A DNA stretch of 64,000 bases from Symsagittifera roscoffensis (Eukaryota; Xenacoelomorpha; Acoela; Convolutidae). Below the pieces are notes generated by a model. That model saw only the letters and a program-made list of their open reading frames with translations, made no database searches and had not been told where the DNA came from. The translations under genes and the position numbers were made by a program. The stretch is from NCBI RefSeq assembly GCF_963678635.1, contig NW_026970820.1:1364001-1428000 (forward strand). The letters are read 5' to 3'. Of the stretch, positions 30,616 through 43,984 are shown one piece after another (the stretch's first letter is position 1; every line of letters begins with the position of its first letter).

Positions 30616-32829
30616 CACCCTCAAGGTCACGTGACTTTTTTTTGTTTTTTGTATTTTCTGAAACCAAAAGAGAGCGTGGTCATGCATCGAAATCATGTGC
30701 TCAAGCAAATACGTGGACTTGTACGCATTCCCATTCGCAATGCGCCCTTCGGGCGAAAATGCCAATGCATAATTAATTTTGCCAGGTGAAAATTTTTTAA
30801 AGAAAAATTCTGATGAATTTTAACTTAAACTACCACCAAAAAACGCAAAGTTTTCAAAGTGTGAAATAATCAAGTTTTTGCTAATACTGGGCATGCAGAG
30901 AGACTGATTTCGGCAAAAATAAAATGGAAAATGAAGGAAATGGAAAGAAAAAAATTGTTCAAAATAAGAACGCATTATCAAAAACTTATTTGATCTCCGC
31001 TAATGTCATAATTCCGATCAGGCTGATTTCAGATTTTAAACGTAGGGTTTACAGTTACGGCTGCTCTCTCTACAGGTCCCAGAGGGACCGAGTGAGCATC
31101 CTACCTCAATCCAGGATAACGGATAGTTGTTTTTAGTTTTTCACAATTTTTTTTTCACTAATGCTTGTTTTCACTTCCTCATTAGAAGCTGTATAAATTT
31201 TTAGAAAAACTGATTTTAATAATCAATGCTTCCAAGAACAACTGATGTTAGGCGGTTACAAATGCGGTTGGTGAAAAGTAGTAAGGGATAATGATGAGAA
31301 AAATTGCAAGATTTCAAATGAATTTAAAAACAGTTTTTTTCTTTTTTTCTTTTGTAAATCGGGAGAAATGAATCAGTTTTTTTTTTTAGTTTTCCTCGCA
31401 CCACCCACTGTGATTAAATAATGAAGATTCATGTTCTAGCCGTTGATAACAATTTGGCAGAAAAAACATCAATATGATGTAAAATGTTTTAAAAAAGAGA
31501 AACATTTAAAAATTATGTTTTTTTTTTAAATCAAAAAATTTGTAATTTTCAAAATTGAAAAAAAGTGAAAATTAATTGCATATTACGATTCAGCGTACCC
31601 AACTTAGTGGGTCTAGCATTTTAAATTACCAAAAAATGTTGAAAATTGTAGATTTTATGAAGTTTTCATTTTGGCTATTTTTCCTTTTCGCCTCCACTTA
31701 AGGCACCTTTGAGCCAACTTGAGAAACTGGAACCTAAACAAGCTATACACATAGTCTGAATGAGCCATTTTCAGCGTGATAACACCCCTGGAAGAAAAAA
31801 AACTGCAGAAAAGAAAGGGAATTTGGAACTTTAACCTTTTTTCTCCTTCAAATAGCGATACTTAGAATAATTTTTCAGCTGAAAAGTTCAAAAAAAATCA
31901 AAAAATTCAAATTTTGAAAAATTAGTAAAAAAATCTCATCAGTCTGTTTATTGGAGTCTTCGAGGTTTTGGGAGACCTTATCTGGCGGCTAACAACAAGT
32001 GGGTCACTTATTTTAAAATTTTGAGAAAGGTCAAAAAAACCTGTTTTTACGATTTTTTAGACAGAAATCCGAAAGCAATATCTTGGCTTAAAACAAAAAC
32101 GAGGGCCTAAAAATAGTACAAACAGTACTCCCACATAAAGTACATTAGGTTGGAAACAAAAAATTGACTCTGATTCAAAAATCGTTTTTTAACTTTAATT
32201 CTGAACAAAAAATTGTAAAAAAATCAAAAACTTAAAAATTTTTTGAAAAAAATGATTGTTTCGAAAAAGTGCCAATTTTCAGCTGAAACTTTTCATTTTA
32301 GCTAAAAACGCCAGAGCAAGGCCCTTTAAGCTCAAATAAATTAATTAAGCAATTTATTTTCAAGTTTTTTCGTTAAAGGCTTTTATTTTGAAAAAGTATT
32401 CAAAAATGGGTAAAAAAAAGTTAAAAAAATCAATTTTCTCACATTCAAAAACCTCCACCACCATGATGATTAGTTCGCTAGATAGGACTGCTAAAACCAA
32501 TTTAGACGTATTTTCATAAGCATATCAAAATTTTCACTTATTTTTGAGAATTAAGCAAAATAAAAACTTTTCCCAAATTGGGCAAAAAGCCCAAATTAGC
32601 CCAAACACCTGTTAAAAATTGTTGGGTCAAAAAATCACAAAAGGAAACCCCTATTCATTTGACATTTTAGGGCCGCATGCAAAAAATTAGACCATTCTAA
32701 CCTGACAATTTCGAGAATCGACTTTTTTGCAAAATTTCTCTATAGTCCATTTGAGGGATATTACTTGTACCGGTGGGGGCCCCTACCCCACCTCAAAAAA
32801 TTTTGTAATGCTGGAACGCGGCCACCTAG
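30616..32829 (+). repeat. C-family unit 2
   Basis: 2214 bp, head H1, tail type I. The GC hairpin near 30741 has one unpaired change in its 3' arm (GGGCGAA). Shares the rare variants GCAGAGAGACTG and GCTCTCTCTACAGG with units 11 and 14, about 25 and 31 kb away. The frame giving MQNFSIVHLRDIT across the junction recurs in other units and is a repeat artefact. Confidence 0.93.
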
Positions 32830-35037
32830 CACAATCAGGTACTAGTGGCTTGATTTTTGTTTTTAGTTTTTTCTGGAACCAAAAAAGAGCCTGGTCTTGC
32901 ATCGACGTCATGTGCTCAAGCAAATACGTGGACTTCTACGCATTCCCATTCGCAATGCGCCCTTCGGGCGCAAATGCCAATGCTCAATTAATTTTGCCAG
33001 GTGAAAATTTTGTAAAGAAAAAATCTGAAAAATTTTTACTTGAACTACCACCAAAAAACGCAAAGATTTCAAAGTGTGAAACAATCAATTTTTGGCTAAT
33101 ACCGGGCATGCAGTGAGACTGATTTTGGCAAAAATAAAATGGAAAATGAAGGAAATGGAAAGAAAAAAATTGTTCAAAATAAGAACGCATTATCAAAAAC
33201 TTATTTGATCTCCGCTAATGTCACAATTCCGATCAGACTGATTCCAGATTTTAAGCGTAGAGTTTACGGTTACGGCTGCTCCCTCTACAGGTCCCAGAGG
33301 GACCGAGTGAGCAACCTACCTCGATCCAGGATAACGGATAGTTGTTTTTAATTTTTCACAAAATTTTTTTCACTAATGCTTGTTTTCAATTCCTCATGAG
33401 AAGCTGTATAAATTTTTTAAAAAATGATTTTATTAATCAATGCTTCCAAGAACAACTGATGTTAGGGGGTTACAAATGCGGTTGGTGAAAACTGGTAAGG
33501 GATAATGATGAGAAAAATTGTAAGTTTTCAAATGAATTTAAAAACAGTTTTTTTCTTTTTTCTTTTGTAAATTGGGAGAAATGAATCAGTTTTTTTTTGT
33601 TTTCCTTGCACCACCCACTGTTCATAAGTAATGAAGATTCCTGTTCTAGCCGTTTATAACACTTTGGCAGAAACAACATCAATAGGATGTTAAATGTTTT
33701 AAAAAAGAGAAAAAATTAAAAATTATGTTTTTTTTTTAAATCAAAATTTAGTTATTTTCAAAAATGTAAAAAAGTGAAAAACAATTGCATATTACGATTC
33801 GCCGTACCCAAATTATTGGGTCTAGTATTTTAAATTATCAAAAAATGTTGAAAATTGTGGATTTTATGAAGTTTTCATTCTGGCTATTTTTCCTTGTTGC
33901 CTCCACTTAAGGCACCTTTGAGCCAACTTGAGAAACTGGAACCTAAACAAGCTATACAGATAGTCTGAATGAGCCATTTCCAGCGTGATAACACGCCTGG
34001 AAGAATAAAAAAATCCAGAAACGAAAGAAAATTTTGAACTTTAACCTTTTTTCTTCTTCAAATGGCGATACTTAGAATAATTTTTCAGCTGAAAAGTTCA
34101 AAAAAAATCAAAAAATTCGAATTTTGAAGAAATTTAAAAAAATCTCATCAGTCTGTTCATTGGAGTCTTCGAGGTTCTGGGAGACCTTATGTGGCGATTA
34201 ACAACGAGTGGATCACTTATTTTAAAATTTTGAGAAAGGTCAAAAAAACATGTTTTTTCGACTTTTTTGACAGAATTTCGAAAGCAATATCTTGGCTAAA
34301 AACAAGAATGAGGGCCTAAAATTAGTACAAACAGTACTCCCACATAAGGTACATTAGGTTGGAAACAAAAAATTTACTCTGACTCAAAAATCGTTTTTTA
34401 ACTTTATTTCTGAACAAGAAATTGAAAAGAAATCAAAAACTTAAAAATTTTTTGAAAAAAATGATTGTTTTGAAAAAGTGCCAATTTTTTGCTGAAACCT
34501 TTCATTTTAGCTAATAAAGCCAGAGCAATGCCCTTTAAGCTCAAATAAATTAATTATGCAAATTATTTTCAAGTTTTTTCGTTAAAGCCTTTTATTTTGA
34601 AAAAGTATTCAAAAATGGGTAAAAAAAAGTCAAAAAAATCAATTTTCTCCGATTCAAAAACCTCCACTACCATGATGATTAGTGCGTTAGATAGGACTGC
34701 TGAGATCAATTTAGACGTTCTTTCATAAGTATATCGAAATTTTTACTTATTTTTGAGAATTAAGCAAAATAAAAACTTTTCCCAAATTGGGCAAAAAGCC
34801 CAAATTAGCCCAAACACCTGTTAAAAATTGTTGGGTCAAAAAATCACAAAAGGAAACCCCTATTCGTTTGACATTTTAGGGCCGCATGCAAAAAATTAGA
34901 CCAATCTAACCTGACAATTTCGAGAATCAACTTTTTTGTCAAAATTCTCTAAAGACCAATTTAGGGAGATTACTTGTACCGGTGGGGGCCCTACCCCACC
35001 TAAAAAATTTTTGAAATGCTGGAACGCGGCCACCTAG
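32830..35037 (+). repeat. C-family unit 3
   Basis: 2208 bp. Head type H2 (CACAATCAGGTACTAGTG) and tail type II (GGGGGCCCTACCCC, one base shorter in the loop region). The outer arm of the compound hairpin differs (GAGCAACC in place of GAGCATCC). Confidence 0.93.
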
Positions 35038-37254
35038 CACAATCAGGTACTAGTGTTTTTTTTTGTTTTTCGTATTTTGTCGAGCCAAAAGAGAGTGTCG
35101 TCAAGCATCGACATCATGTGGTCAAGCAAATACGTGGACTTCTACGCATTCCCATTAGCAATGCGCCCTTCGGGCGCAAATGCCAATGCTCAATTAATTT
35201 TGCCAGGTGAAAAAATAAATTAATTAAAAAGTTCTCCTAAACTTTATTTTCAACTACCACCAAAAAACGCAAAGACTTCAAGGTGTAAAACTATCAAATT
35301 TTGGCCAATACCGGGCTTGCAATGAGACTGATGTTGGCAAAAGTAAAATAGAAAATGAAGAAAATGGAAAGAAAAAAATTGTTGAAAATAAGAACGCAAC
35401 ATCAAAAACTTATTTGATCTCCGCTCAAATCATAATTCAGATCAGGCTGATTTCAGATTTTAAGCGTAGAATTTACGGTTACGGCTGCTCCCTCTACAGG
35501 TCCCAGAGGGACCGAGTGAGCATCCTACCTCAATCCAGGTTAACGGATAGTTGTTCTTAATTTTTCACAAAATTTTTTTACACTAATGCTTGTTTTCAAT
35601 TCCTCATGAGAAGCTGTATTAATTTTTAAAAAATTGATTTTATTAATCAATGCTTCCAAGAACAACTGATGTTAGGTGGTTACAAATGCGGTTGTTGAAA
35701 ACTAGTAAGGGATAATGATGAGAAAAATTGTAAGTTTTCAAATGAATTGAAAAACGGTTTTTTTCTTTTTTTCTTTTGTAAATCGGTAGAAATGAATCAA
35801 TTTTTTTTCAAGTTTTCCTCGCACCACCCACTGTTCTTAAGTAATGAAGATTCCTTCTCTAGCCGTTTATAACACTTTGGCAGAAAAAACATCAATATGA
35901 TGTAAAATGTTTTAAAAAAGAGAAAAATTTAAAAATTATGTTTTTTTTTTAAAATCAAAAAATTTGTAATTTTCAAAATTGAAAAAAAGTGAAAATTAAT
36001 TGCATATTACGATTCAACGTACCCAACTTAGTGGGTCTAGCATTTTAAATTACCAAAAAATGTTGAAAATTGTAGATTTTATGAAGTTTTCATTTTGGCT
36101 ATTTTTCCTTTTCGCCTCCACTTAAGCCACCTTTGAGCCAACTTGAGAAACTGGAACCTAAACAAGCTATACAGATAGTCTGAATGAGCCATTTTCAGCG
36201 TGATTACTTTTCTGGAAGAAAAAAAACTGCAGAAAAGAAAGGGAGTTTTGAACTTTAACCTTTTTTCTTCTTCAAATGGCGATACTTAGAATAATTTTTC
36301 AGCTGAAAAGTTAAAAAAAAATCAAAAAATTCAAATTTTGAAAAAATTTGTAAAAAAATCTCATCAGTCTGTTTATTGGAGTCTTCGAGGTTTTGAGAGA
36401 CCTTATCTGGCGGCTAACAACAAGTGGGTCACTTATTTTAAAATTTTGAGAAAGGTCAAAAAAACCTGTTTTTACGATTATTTAGACAGAAATCCGAAAG
36501 CAATATCTTGGCTTAAAACAAAAATGAGGGCCTAAAAATAGTACAAACAGTACTCCCACACAAAGTACATTAGGTTGGAAACAAAAAATTGACTCTGATT
36601 CAAAAATCGTTTTTTAACTTTATTTCTGAACAAAAAATTGTAAAAAAATCAAAAACTTAAAAATTTTTTGAAAAAAATGATTGTTTCGAAAAAGTGCCAA
36701 TTTTCAGCTGAAACTTTTCATTTTAGCTAAAAAAGCCAGAGCAAGGCCCTTTAAGCTCAAATAAATTAATTATGCAAATTATTTTCAAGTTTTTTCGTTA
36801 AAGGCTTTTATTTTGAAAAAGTATTCAAAAATGGGTAAAAAAAAGTCAAAAAAATCAATTTTCTCCGATTCAAAAACCTCCACTACCATGATGATTAGTT
36901 CGTTAGATAGGACTGCTGAGATCAATTTAGACTTACTTTCATAAAAATATCAAAATTTTTACTTATTTTTGAGAATTAAGCAAAATAAAAACTTTTCCCA
37001 AATTGGGCAAAAAGCCCAAATTAGCCCAAACACCTGTTAAAAATTGTTGGGTCAAAAAGTCACAAAAAGAAACCCCTATTCATTTGACATTTTAGGGCCG
37101 CATGCAAAAAATTAGACCAATCTAACCTGACAATTTCGAGAATCGACTTTTTTGCAAAATTTCTCTATAGTCCATTTGAGGGATATTACTTGTACCGGTG
37201 GGGGCCCCTACCCCACCTCAAAAAATTTTGTAATGCTGGAACGCGGCCACCTAG
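35038..37254 (+). repeat. C-family unit 4
   Basis: 2217 bp, head H2, tail type I. Very like unit 10 in its first half, including the AAATAAATTAATTAAAAAG stretch after the head. Confidence 0.93.
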
Positions 37255-39467
37255 CACCCTCAAGGTCACGTGACTTTTTTTTTTTGGTATTTTCTGAAAC
37301 CAAAAGCAAGCATGGTCATGCATCGACATCATGTGCTCAAGCAAATACGTGGACTTCTACGCATTCCCATTCGCAATGCGCCCATCGGGCTCAAATGCCA
37401 ATGCTCAATTAATTTTGCCAGGTGAAAAAAAAATTATTTAAAAAGTTCTGCTAAACTTTATTTTAAACTACCACCAAAAAACGCAAAGATTTCAAAGTGT
37501 AAAACAATCAAATTTTTGCCAATACCGGGCTTGCAATGAGACTGATGTTGGCAAAAGTAAAATAGAAAATGTAGAAAATGGAAAGAAAAAAATTGTTCAA
37601 AATAAGAACGCAACATCAAAAACTAATTTGATCTCCGCTCAAATCATAATTCAGATCAGGCTGATTTCAGATTTTAAGCGTAGAATTTACGGTTACGGCT
37701 GCTCCCTCTACAGGTCCCAGAGGGACCGAGTGAGCATCCTACCTCGATCCAGGTTAACGGATAGTTGTTCTTAATTTTTCACAAATTTTTTTTTCTCTAA
37801 TGCTTGTTTTCACTTCCTCATGAGAAGCTGTATTAATTTTTAAAAAATTTATTTTATCCATCAATGCTTCCAAGAACAACTGATTTTAGGCGATTACAAA
37901 TGCGGTTGTTGAAACTAGTAAGGGATAATGATGAGAAAAATTGTAAGTTTTCAAATGAATTTAAAAACAGTTTTTTTCCTTTTTTTCTTTTGTAAATCGG
38001 GAGAAATGAATCAGTTTTTTTTTAAGTTTTCCTCGCACCACCCACTGTTCCTAAGTAATGAAGATTCCTGTTCTAGCCGTTTATAACACTTTGGCAGAAA
38101 AAACATCAATATGATGTAAAATGTTTTAAAAAAGAGAAAAATTTAAAAATTATGTTTTTTGTAAAAAATCAAAAAATTGTAATTTTCAAAATTGAAAAAA
38201 AGTAAAAGTTAATTGCATATTACGATTCACCGTACCCAACTTAGTGGGTATAGCATTTTAAATTACCAAAAAATGTTGAAAATTGTAGATTTTATGAAGT
38301 TTTCATTTTGGCTATTTTTCCTTGTCGCCTCCACTTAAGGCACCTTTGAGCCAACTTGAGAAACTGGAACCTAAACAAGCTATACAGATAGTCTCAATGA
38401 GCCATTTTTAGCGTGATAACACGCCTGGAAGAAAAAAAAACTCCAGAAAAGAAAGAAAATTTTGAACTTTAACCTTTTTTCTTCTTCAAATGACGATACT
38501 TAGAATAATTTTTCAGCTGAAAAGTTCAAAAAAAATCAAAAAATTCAAATTTTGAAAAAATTTATAAAAAAATCTCATCAGTCTGTTTATTGGAGTCTTC
38601 GAGGTTTTGATAGACCTCATCTGGCGGCTAACAACAAGTGGATCATTTATTATAAAAATTTGAGAAAGGTCAAAAAAACATGTTTTTTCGACTTTTTTGA
38701 CAGAATTTCGAAAGCAATATCTTGGCAAAAAACAAGAATGAGGGCCTAAAATTAGTACAAACAGTACTCCCACATAAGGTACATTAGGTTGGAAACAAAA
38801 AATTTACTCTGACTCAAAAATCGTTTTTTAACTTTATTTCTGAACAAGAAATTGAAAAGAAATCAAAAACTTAAAAATTTTTTGAAAAAAATGATTGTTT
38901 TGAAAAAGTGCCAATTTTTAGCTGAAACTTTTCATTTTAGCTAATAAAGCCAGAGCAATGCCCTTTAAGCTCAAATAAATTAATTATGCAAATTATTTTC
39001 AAGTTTTTTCGTTAAAGCCTTTTATTTTGAAAAAGTATTCAAAAATGGGTAAAAAAAAGTCAAAAAAATCAATTTTCTCCGATTCAAAAACCTCCACTAC
39101 CATGATGATTAGTGCGTTAGATAGGACTGCTGAGATCAATTTAGACGTTCTTTCATAAGTATATCGAAATTTTTACTTATTTTTGAGAATTAAGCAAAAT
39201 AAAAACTTTTCCCAAATTGGGCAAAAAGCCCAAATTAGCCCAAACACCTGTTAAAAATTGTTGGGTCAAAAAATCACAAAAGGAAACCCCTATTCGTTTG
39301 ACATTTTAGGGCCGCATGCAAAAAATTAGACCAATCTAACCTGACAATTTCGAGAATCAACTTTTTTGTCAAAATTCTCTAAAGACCAATTTAGGGAGAT
39401 GTCTTGTACCGGTGGGGGCCCTACCCCACCTAAAAAATTTTTGAAATGCTGGAACGCGGCCACCTAG
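37255..39467 (+). repeat. C-family unit 5
   Basis: 2213 bp, head H1, tail type II. Carries a diagnostic altered GC hairpin (CCCATCGGGCTCA) shared only with unit 7, which lies 9.2 kb away beyond two B units. Confidence 0.93.
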
Positions 39468-41683
39468 CACAATCAGGTACTAGTGGTGGATGTTTGTTTT
39501 TCGTATTTTGTCAAACCAAAACAGAGCGTGGTCATGCATCGACATCATGTGCTCAAGCAAATACGTGGACTTCTACGCATTCCCATTCGCAATGTGCCCT
39601 TCGGGCGCAAATGCCAATGCTCAATTAATTTTGTCGAGTGAAAATTTTGTAAAGAAAAATTCTGATGAATTTTAACTTAAATTACCACCAAAAAACGCAA
39701 AGAGTTCAAAGTGTGAAACAATCAAGTTTTTGCTACTACCGGGCATGCAGTGAGACTGATTTCGGCAAAAATGAAATGGAAAATGAAGGAAATGGAAAGA
39801 AAAAAATTGTTCAAAATAAGAACGCAATTTCAAAAACTTATTTGATCTCCGCTAATGTCATAATTCCGATCAGGCTAATTTCAGATTTTGAGCGTAGAGT
39901 TTAAGGTTACGGCTGCTCCCTCTACAGGTCCCAGAGGGACCGAGTGAGCATCCTACCTCGATGCAGGATAACGGATAGTTGCTTTTAGTTTTTCACAAAA
40001 TCTTTTTTCACTAATGCTTGTTTTCAATTCCTCATGAGAAGCTGTATAAATTTTTAAAAAAATTGATTTTATTAATCAATGCTTCCAAGAACAACTGATG
40101 TTAGGCGGTTATAAATGCGGTTGGTGAAAACTAGTAAGGGATAATGATGAGAAAAAATGTAAGTTTTCAAATGAATTTAAAAACAGTTTTTTTCTTTTTT
40201 CTTTTGTAAATCGGTAGAAATGAATCAATTTTTTTTTCAAGTTTTCCTCGCACCACCCACTGTTCTTAAGTAATGAAGATTCCTTCTCTAGCCGTTTATA
40301 ACACTTTGGCAGAAAAAACATCAATATGATGTAAAATGTTTTAAAAAAGAGAAAAATTTAAAAATTATGTTTTTTTTTTAAAAATCAAAAATTTGTAATT
40401 TTCAAAATTGAAAAAAAGTGAAAACTAATTGCATATTACGATTCAGCGTACCCAGCTTAGTGGGTCTAGCGTTTTAAATTACCAAAAAATGTTGAAAATT
40501 GTAGATTTTATGAAGTTTTCATTTTGGCTATTTTTCCTTGTCGCCTCCACTTAAGGCACCTTTGAGCCAACTTGAGAAACTGGAACCTGAACAAGCTTTA
40601 CAGATAGTCTGAATGGGCCATTTTCAGCGTGATAACACGCCTAGAAGAAAAAAAACTCCAGAAAACAAAGAATATTTTGAACTTTAACCTTTTTTCTTCT
40701 TCAAATGGCGATACTTAGAATAGTTTTTCAGCTGAAAAGTTCAAAAAAAAATCAAAAAAATCAAATTTTGAAAAAATTTTAAAAAAATCTCATCAGTCTG
40801 TTTATTGGAGTCTTCGAGGTTTTGGGAGACCTTATCTGGCGACTAACAACAAGTGGATCACTTATTTTAAATTTTTGAGAAAGGTCAAAAAAACATGTTT
40901 TTTCGACTTTTTTGACAGAATTCCGAAAGAAATATCTTGGCTAAAAACAAAAATGAGGGACTAAATTTAGTACAAACAGTACTCCCACATAAGTTACATT
41001 AGGTTGGAAACAAAAAATTTACTCTGACTCAAAAATCGTTTTTTAACTTTATTTCTGAACAAGAAATTGAAAAGAAATCAAAAACTTAAAAATTTTTTGA
41101 AAAAAATGATTGTTTTGAAAAAGTGCCAATTTTTAGCTGAAACTTTTCATTTTAGCTAATAAAGCCAGAGCAACGCCCTTTAAGCTCAACTAAATTAATT
41201 AGGCAATTTATTTTCAAGTTTTTTCGTTAAAGGCTTTTATTTTGAAAAATTATTCAAAAATGGGTGAAAAAAAGTCAAAAAAATCAATTTTCTCCGATTC
41301 AAAAACCTCCACTACCATGATGATTAGTTCGTTAGATAGGACTGCTGAAATCAATTAAGACGTATTTTCATAAGTATATCAAAATTTTTATTTATTTTTG
41401 AGAATTAAGCAAAAAAAAAACTTTTCCCAAATTGGGCAAAATGCCCAAATTAGCCCAAACACCTGTTAAAAATTGTTGGGTCCAAAAGTCACAAAAGGAA
41501 ACCCCTATTCATTTGACATTTTAGGGCCGCATGCAAAAAATTAGACCAATCTAACCTGACAATTTCGAGAATCGACTTTTTTGCAAAATTTCTCTATAGT
41601 CCATTTGAGGGATATTACTTGTACCGGTGGGGGCCCCTACCCCACCTCAAAAAATTTTGTAATGCTGGAACGCGGCCACCTAG
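39468..41683 (+). repeat. C-family unit 6
   Basis: 2216 bp, head H2, tail type I. In the GC hairpin TGTGCCC faces GGGCGCA, which keeps pairing through a G-T wobble. Its CTAG (41680-41683) is followed by a B head, a C to B change. Confidence 0.93.
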
Positions 41684-43984
41684 AGGAAATTGTTTCGCCC
41701 CACCCACCCGACCAATATCATTTACCCACCCACCTGATCAGTCAGGCCACGACTACCATTTTTCGATTTGATCGAGTAACGAAAAGCTGTTTGTGATTCT
41801 CCATCACCTTAAAAATGAAGGAGCAGGTTTTTACTTAGCCAACTATCCTTTTGGGGGTAAAAAGGGTTTGATTTTTGATGCGTCTTTGCCCGAAAACCTC
41901 ATCAAAAAGAATAATTTACCCGGCTTTTCTAGTATTTGCTGACCACATTTTCGATCTGTCTCTGGCCACGGCGTCGTTTAGTTAATGTTCTTCCCCGACA
42001 TTTTTTTCTATAATCGTATATTTTTACGAATAAAAGAGATTGCCAATACATCAGCGCTGTCCAAAACAGATTAGGAAATTGAACAACTTTAGTTTTTTTT
42101 TTTTTTGATCGTCGTAACGGATGCTCCCCACATGGGACCACAGGGGTCCCAGGGAGCATCCCAAAAGGATTAAAGCAAAAGTTCAACAATTATTTACCCG
42201 TCAATTTGGGTCACTCTTGCGGTTCAACAATCTGTATTTTTTAAAAATGATTCCAAGAACAGTTCAGGGCTGCATGCAAAAAATAAGAACATTCTCACGC
42301 ATCGGAATTAGGAAATTACTAATTATTTTTTTTAAATTCTCATTATTTGTAGTACCTTTATAAGATCCAAAATGAAAAACTAAAAAATCAACAATTTTTA
42401 ACTATTTTTGAAATTAAAACATTCTGTATCTACTAAATCGACAATGGCAAGCTCAAATACACCATCAAAAATCATTTTTTTTTTTCACTTTTAAAAACTT
42501 AAATTTTTTTGAGAAAAAAAAGTTGAGTCAGAAACGGGAAAAATCATATTTTTTCAAAATGTCAAAAAAATTGTTCCATTTAAACTTATTCAGTAGGCCA
42601 TACGTTGGGAACCTGTTCAGAATGTTTTACATAATCAATGCAGCAAAATTTACCCATTTTGAGAAAAGTGCAAAAAACGCCTTTTTGGTTAACTGAAAAA
42701 AGTGGAAAAAAGGGGAAAAGGGGTCTTCAAAATGAAACCATCCAAAAGTGGCATTAACTAACTGCCATTATTTTGTGAATTCAGACCCGCATGCAAAAAT
42801 TTACGAAAATCCTACGTGAAGTTTTTCAGAACAGATTAGTTTCTCCGGATTTTTGGTAGTACTGATTTCTTTACTGTACTTATAATTAAAGTCAAATCAA
42901 AAAGTCGTAAAAACTACAATTTTTAATCAATTTTGACAAATAAATGATCAAAACCCACTAAATTGGCTATGGCAAGTCCGAATCTACCATCAGAAACCAT
43001 TTTTTCCCATTTCTGAAAATTTTCATTTTTTAAAAAATAAATGTTGAGTCACAAACGGGAAAAATCATATTTTTTCAAAAAGTCAAAAATAATTCCTCCA
43101 TTTAAACTAAATCATCAGGCCACACGTTAGGAACCTGTTCAGAATGGTTTCCATGATCAAAGCAGCAAAAGTCACCCATTTTGAGAAAAGTCGAAAAAAC
43201 ACCTTTTTAGTTAACTCAAAAAAGTGGAAAAAGTGGGGAAAGGGGTCTTCAAAATGAAACCATCCAAAAGTGGCATTAACAAACTGCCATTATTTTCTAA
43301 TTTCAGACCTGCATGCAAAAAATTACGAAAATCCTACCTGGAGTTTTTGAGAACAGATTAGTTTCTCGGGAATTTTGGTAGTACTATTTTTATTAATATA
43401 ATTATAATTAAAGTCAAAACTAAAAGTCGTAAAAACTACAATTTTTAATCAATTTTGACAAATAAATGGTCAAAACCCACTAAATTGGCTATGGCAAGTT
43501 CGAATATACCATCAGAAACCATTTTTTCCCATTTTTGAAAATTTTCATTTTTTTGAAAATAAATGTTGAGTCACAAAAGGGAAAAATCAAATTTTTTCAA
43601 AAAGTCAAAAAAAACTGTTCCAATTAAACTTATTCCTTAGGCCAAACGTTGGGAACCTGTTCAGAATGGTTTTCATGATCATAGCAGCAAAATTTACCCA
43701 TTTTGAGAAAAGTCGAAAAAACACCTTTTTAGTTAACTCGAAAAAGTGGAAAAAGTGGGAAAAAGGGTCTTCAAAATGAAACCATCCAAAAGTGGCATTA
43801 ACAAACTGCCATTATTTTCCAAATTCAGACCCGCATGCAAAAAATTAGGAAATTCTGACGTGCGGTTTAGCAGAACTCGATAGTTTCCTGGCATTAGTAA
43901 CAACGTAAAAAATTTTTTGCCTTTTGACCGGAAGGGGCCCCTACCCCTTCCTAATCGCTTTTTGTGCTACACGCGACCATCTAG
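41684..43984 (+). repeat. B-family unit, chimeric (copy B5)
   Basis: 2301 bp. The first ~700 bp match B4 (26114) almost exactly, including the compound hairpin at 42119-42161 (fully paired here). From about 42800 on it instead shares diagnostic variants with B2 around 19150-19500, such as AATAATTCCTCCATTTAAAC. This is a recombinant copy. Confidence 0.9.

Noticed and set aside
30513-30776. Recurring short open frames in C units (MQNFSIVHLRDITCTGG... and MENEGNGKKK...)
   Set aside because: They recur because the DNA repeats. Lengths and downstream sequence change from copy to copy, they span the unit junction and hairpins, and no domain is visible. No sign of coding selection.
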